From positions 53,260 to 117,259 of the forward strand of contig CACEMD010000003.1 in the NCBI GenBank assembly GCA_902560625.1: a stretch of DNA of 64,000 nucleotides. Direction: 5' to 3'. The translations under genes were made by a program, and so were the position numbers. Origin of the DNA: an uncultured Pelagibacteraceae bacterium (GTDB taxonomy: Bacteria > Pseudomonadota > Alphaproteobacteria > Pelagibacterales > Pelagibacteraceae). Under the pieces are notes generated by a model, which did no database searches, was not told where the DNA came from, and saw nothing but the letters and a program-made list of their open reading frames with translations. This document shows, one piece after another, positions 60,717 through 64,000 of the stretch. Within the stretch, counting starts at the first letter, position 1; every line of letters starts with the position of its first letter.

Positions 60717-61441
60717 TTTTTTTTAAAATTTGAAATATAATTCACTGAATTATCGTTACTTATTTTCCACTCGTTAATTATAGGATTAAATTCGACACCA
60801 TTTAAATTAATTAGTTTAAGATTATTTCTTTTTGCAAATTCTACTAATTTTTTTGGTTCTACAAATTTATCCCATTCATGAGTTCCAATAGGTAACCATC
60901 TCAGAATATACTCTGCTCCAATAATAGCAAAAAGATATGATTTTAAAGTTTTATTAATTGTTGCAATAAACATTAATCCATTTTTTTTTAAAAGTTTAGA
61001 GCTTTGATTAATAAAAGTTTCAACGTCCTCAACATGTTCTACTATTTCCATATTCAAAACTATATCAAATTTATTTTTTTTTTTTAATTTTTCTGGGGAT
61101 GCACAAATATAATTAATTTTTAATTTTTTTTCCTTTGAGTGAATTTTTGCAATCTTGATATTTTTTATTGAGGCATCTATTCCAGTAACAACCCCACCCA
61201 ATCTTGATATTGGCTCAGATAAAAGGCCACCACCACATCCAATATCTAATATTTCGAGATTTTTAAAAGGCTGTTTACTGTTATTAATTTTAAAATGTTT
61301 AATTACACAATCTTTAATATATTTTATTCTTATAGGGTTAAACTTGTGTAAAGGCTTAAATTTTCCATTAGGATCCCACCATTCAGAAGCCATTTTTGAA
61401 AATTTATCTATTTCTTCTTTATTTATTGTGTTAGTTTTCAT
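60713..61441 (-). CDS. ubiG: Ubiquinone biosynthesis O-methyltransferase
   Basis: MASEWWDPNGKFKPLHKFNPIRIKYI; LDIGCGGGLLSEPISRLGG. Confidence 0.96.
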   Translation of the reverse strand: MKTNTINKEEIDKFSKMASEWWDPNGKFKPLHKFNPIRIKYIKDCVIKHFKINNSKQPFKNLEILDIGCGGGLLSEPISRLGGVVTGIDASIKNIKIAKIHSKEKKLKINYICASPEKLKKKNKFDIVLNMEIVEHVEDVETFINQSSKLLKKNGLMFIATINKTLKSYLFAIIGAEYILRWLPIGTHEWDKFVEPKKLVEFAKRNNLKLINLNGVEFNPIINEWKISNDNSVNYISNFKKN

Positions 61442-61508
61442 TCAATATTGACAATATATTTAAGATGTATTTTATCTACATATTTTAAATTTAAAAAAAA
61501 AAATATCA

Positions 61509-62723
61509 ATGAAAATTGTTGTACTTAAATTTGGCGGAACCTCAGTTGGTTCAATTGAGAGAATAAAAAAAATATCTAAAATAATTTTAAATTATGTAAA
61601 AAAAAAGTATAAAGTAATTGTCGTCTCATCTGCTATGAGCGGTGTGACAAATGATCTTTTGCAAAAAACAAAAAAAATTAGCAAAAACTTCTCTACTTCT
61701 GAGTACGATGTTCTTGTATCATCAGGAGAACAAATTTCCTGCGCATTAATTGCAGGTAGTCTTAATGAGTTAGGTTATAAAGCTAGATCATGGCTTGGAT
61801 GGCAAATACCAATACTAACAAATGGAGAATACTCACAATCTAGAATTTTTAAAATTAAAACCAAAGAAATTATGAAATATTTAAAAACTGGAGGAATACC
61901 AATTATAACTGGTTTTCAAGGTATAAATTTAGAAAATAGAGTTACCACACTAGGAAGAGGGGGCTCAGATGCGAGTGCAATTATGTGTGCAAAATTTTTT
62001 AAAGCTGAAAAATGTATTATTTTTACAGATGTTGATGGAGTTTATACCACTGATCCAAAAATATTAAAAAAAGCCAAAAAAATAAAAGTTATTTCTTATG
62101 AAGAAATGCTTGAAATGGCTTCACTAGGATCAAAAGTTATGCAACCTGCATCAATACAAGATGCAAGATTAAATAGGATGGATATAGATGTTAAGTCTTC
62201 ATTTATAAAAAAGGGGGGAACTTTAATAACAAAGAGAAAAAATATTCTATCTAGCAAGGTAATTAGAGGAATATCTTTTACAAAAAGTGATGCAAAAATT
62301 ACTTTAATTGGAGTTAAAGACAAACCTGGTGTTGCTGCATCAATATTTGAGCCTTTATCGAAAAATTCGATAAATGTAGATATGGTCGTTCAAAATATAT
62401 CTGCAAATGGAAAAGAAACTGATTTAACATTTACTATAAAATCTGAAGATTTAAACAAAACTCAAAACTTGATCAAAAAAAATAAAAAAATTAAATTTAG
62501 AAATTTAATTATTGATAAAAATGTTTCAAAATTGTCTATAATTGGTGTTGGGATGATAACGACACCTGGAGTGACTTATAGAATGTTCCAAGCATTGGCT
62601 AACAAAAAAATAAATATATTAGTTATTTCAACGTCAGAAATAAAAATATCTGTATTAGTAAATAAAAAAAATCTAAAACAAGCTGTTGCAGTTCTTCACA
62701 CAGAATTTAAATTAGAGAGATAA
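61509..62723 (+). CDS. lysC: Aspartate kinase
   Basis: VVLKFGGTSVGS; GRGGSDASAI; tandem ACT domains. Confidence 0.96.
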   Translation: MKIVVLKFGGTSVGSIERIKKISKIILNYVKKKYKVIVVSSAMSGVTNDLLQKTKKISKNFSTSEYDVLVSSGEQISCALIAGSLNELGYKARSWLGWQIPILTNGEYSQSRIFKIKTKEIMKYLKTGGIPIITGFQGINLENRVTTLGRGGSDASAIMCAKFFKAEKCIIFTDVDGVYTTDPKILKKAKKIKVISYEEMLEMASLGSKVMQPASIQDARLNRMDIDVKSSFIKKGGTLITKRKNILSSKVIRGISFTKSDAKITLIGVKDKPGVAASIFEPLSKNSINVDMVVQNISANGKETDLTFTIKSEDLNKTQNLIKKNKKIKFRNLIIDKNVSKLSIIGVGMITTPGVTYRMFQALANKKINILVISTSEIKISVLVNKKNLKQAVAVLHTEFKLER

Positions 62724-63827
62724 ATGAGTATAAGGCCATTTAGAGATATTATCAGAAAGAAAACTAAAGAGATAAATGTTGGTAAAGTTTTAATTGGTGG
62801 AGACAATCCAATTTCAGTGCAATCTATGACCAACACTATTACAAAGGATATAAAGTCTACCATAAAACAAATTAATGATATTGAAAAAGAAGGTGCTGAT
62901 CTAGTTAGAGTTTCATGTCCCGATGAGGAGTCTTCAAAGTCACTAAAACAAATTATAAAAAATGTGAGTATACCTATAATTGCAGATATACATTTTCATT
63001 ATAAAAGAGCTATAGAGGCAGCAGAAAATGGTGCAAGCTGTTTAAGAATTAATCCAGGAAATATTGGAGAAAAAATTAAAATAAAACAGGTAATTTCCGC
63101 TGCAAAAAATAATAACTGTTCTATTAGAGTCGGAGTCAATGCAGGGTCACTTGAAAAAGATATATTGGAGAAATATAAAGAACCTTGTCCAGAAGCTTTA
63201 GTCGAAAGTGCTTTAAGAAATATTAAAATAATTGAAGATGAAGATTTTTTTAATATTAAAGTAAGCGTAAAATCATCTGATGTTTTTTTGTCTATAGCAG
63301 CATATAGACAACTTTCAAAGGCAACAAATTATCCATTACATTTAGGAATTACAGAAGCAGGAAGTTTAGTGCCTGGAAGCATTAAATCATCTATTGGTCT
63401 TGGAACTCTTTTACTTGAGGGAATTGGAGATACAATAAGAGTTTCATTATCTGATGATCCAGTTCAGGAGGTTAAAATTGGCAATGAAATTTTAAAATCA
63501 TTAAATTTGAGAAACAGAGGAGTAAAAATTATTGCGTGTCCGTCGTGCGCTAGACAAGGTTTTGAAGTTATTAAAACTGTTAAGATTTTAGAGGAAAAAC
63601 TTGCCCATATAAAAACACCAATATCATTGTCTATTATTGGATGCGTTGTAAATGGTCCAGGAGAGGCAGCATATACAGATATTGGAATAACTGGAGGTGG
63701 AAAAGATAGCAATATGCTTTATTTAAAAGGACTGCAAACAGAAAAAATATCAAATAAAGAGATAGTTTCAAGGGTAGTAGAGTTAGTTGAAAATAAGGTT
63801 AAGGAAATTAATGCTAAAAAATCATGA
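62724..63827 (+). CDS. ispG: (E)-4-hydroxy-3-methylbut-2-enyl-diphosphate synthase
   Basis: [35 protein letters not shown]. Confidence 0.97.
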   Translation: MSIRPFRDIIRKKTKEINVGKVLIGGDNPISVQSMTNTITKDIKSTIKQINDIEKEGADLVRVSCPDEESSKSLKQIIKNVSIPIIADIHFHYKRAIEAAENGASCLRINPGNIGEKIKIKQVISAAKNNNCSIRVGVNAGSLEKDILEKYKEPCPEALVESALRNIKIIEDEDFFNIKVSVKSSDVFLSIAAYRQLSKATNYPLHLGITEAGSLVPGSIKSSIGLGTLLLEGIGDTIRVSLSDDPVQEVKIGNEILKSLNLRNRGVKIIACPSCARQGFEVIKTVKILEEKLAHIKTPISLSIIGCVVNGPGEAAYTDIGITGGGKDSNMLYLKGLQTEKISNKEIVSRVVELVENKVKEINAKKS

Positions 63828-64000
63828 TTCCTATTGAAAAAGTTAAAGATTTAATATCAAAACATAAGACCATTGAACAAGAACTTTCATCAGGCGAATT
63901 AGATAAAAAAAATTTTGCTGAAAAATCTAAGGAATATTCAGAATTAAACGAAATAATGTCTGAAGCTAAAGATTTTGTGTCCTTTGATAATTCAAAAAAA
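63824..64000 (+). CDS. prfA: Peptide chain release factor 1 (N-terminal fragment, truncated by window edge)
   Basis: ATGA overlap with isp[45 protein letters not shown] resembles the RF1 N-terminus. Confidence 0.8.
   Translation, partial: MIPIEKVKDLISKHKTIEQELSSGELDKKNFAEKSKEYSELNEIMSEAKDFVSFDNSKK

Noticed and set aside
1-64000. Mobile elements, CRISPR, prophage, tRNA/rRNA
   Set aside because: No transposase, integrase, phage or Cas proteins, no regular spacer arrays, and no tRNA/rRNA consensus noticed by eye; an automated tRNAscan/Infernal run would be needed to exclude small RNAs fully.

Overview
This AT-rich, very gene-dense 64 kb window has the gene content and streamlining expected of a SAR11/Pelagibacterales chromosome (taxonomy is inference from protein content). 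It is almost entirely core genome. From left to right it carries: a polyamine cluster (N-carbamoylputrescine amidase, DHS-like, ornithine-decarboxylase family); regA, bioY and polA; a ChvI/ChvG-type two-component system, ahcY, tsaE and an amgK/murU-like pair; an RND efflux pair; a purine phosphoribosyltransferase and NCS2 permease; hsp20, pseudoazurin and oligopeptidase B; a cfa-like gene; a ScfR/RamB-like regulator with aceA; pyrF, ihfB, rpsA, aroA, lptB, lptC, kdsD and rnd; gcrA, argD, argF and pheA; SRP RNA, dnaX, ybaB and recR; malate synthase G, accA, secA, argJ, ubiG, lysC, ispG and partial prfA. I saw no CRISPR array, mobile element, rRNA or tRNA. The best second-look signals are at RNA level or gene-architecture level. 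They are: (i) a ROSE-like RNA thermometer occluding the hsp20 Shine-Dalgarno (SD) site; (ii) a structured ornithine-decarboxylase leader with a perfect 9-bp anti-SD and a possible leader peptide; (iii) a divergent SRP RNA overlapped by the over-extended dnaX ORF; (iv) aroA split at an A8 homopolymer, with no cmk between aroA and rpsA; (v) an AccA with a C-terminal membrane-anchor-like tail; (vi) repeated 4-nt stop-codon-sharing convergent gene overlaps; (vii) phased repeats and a micro-ORF upstream of aceA. No wholly new multi-gene system was evident.
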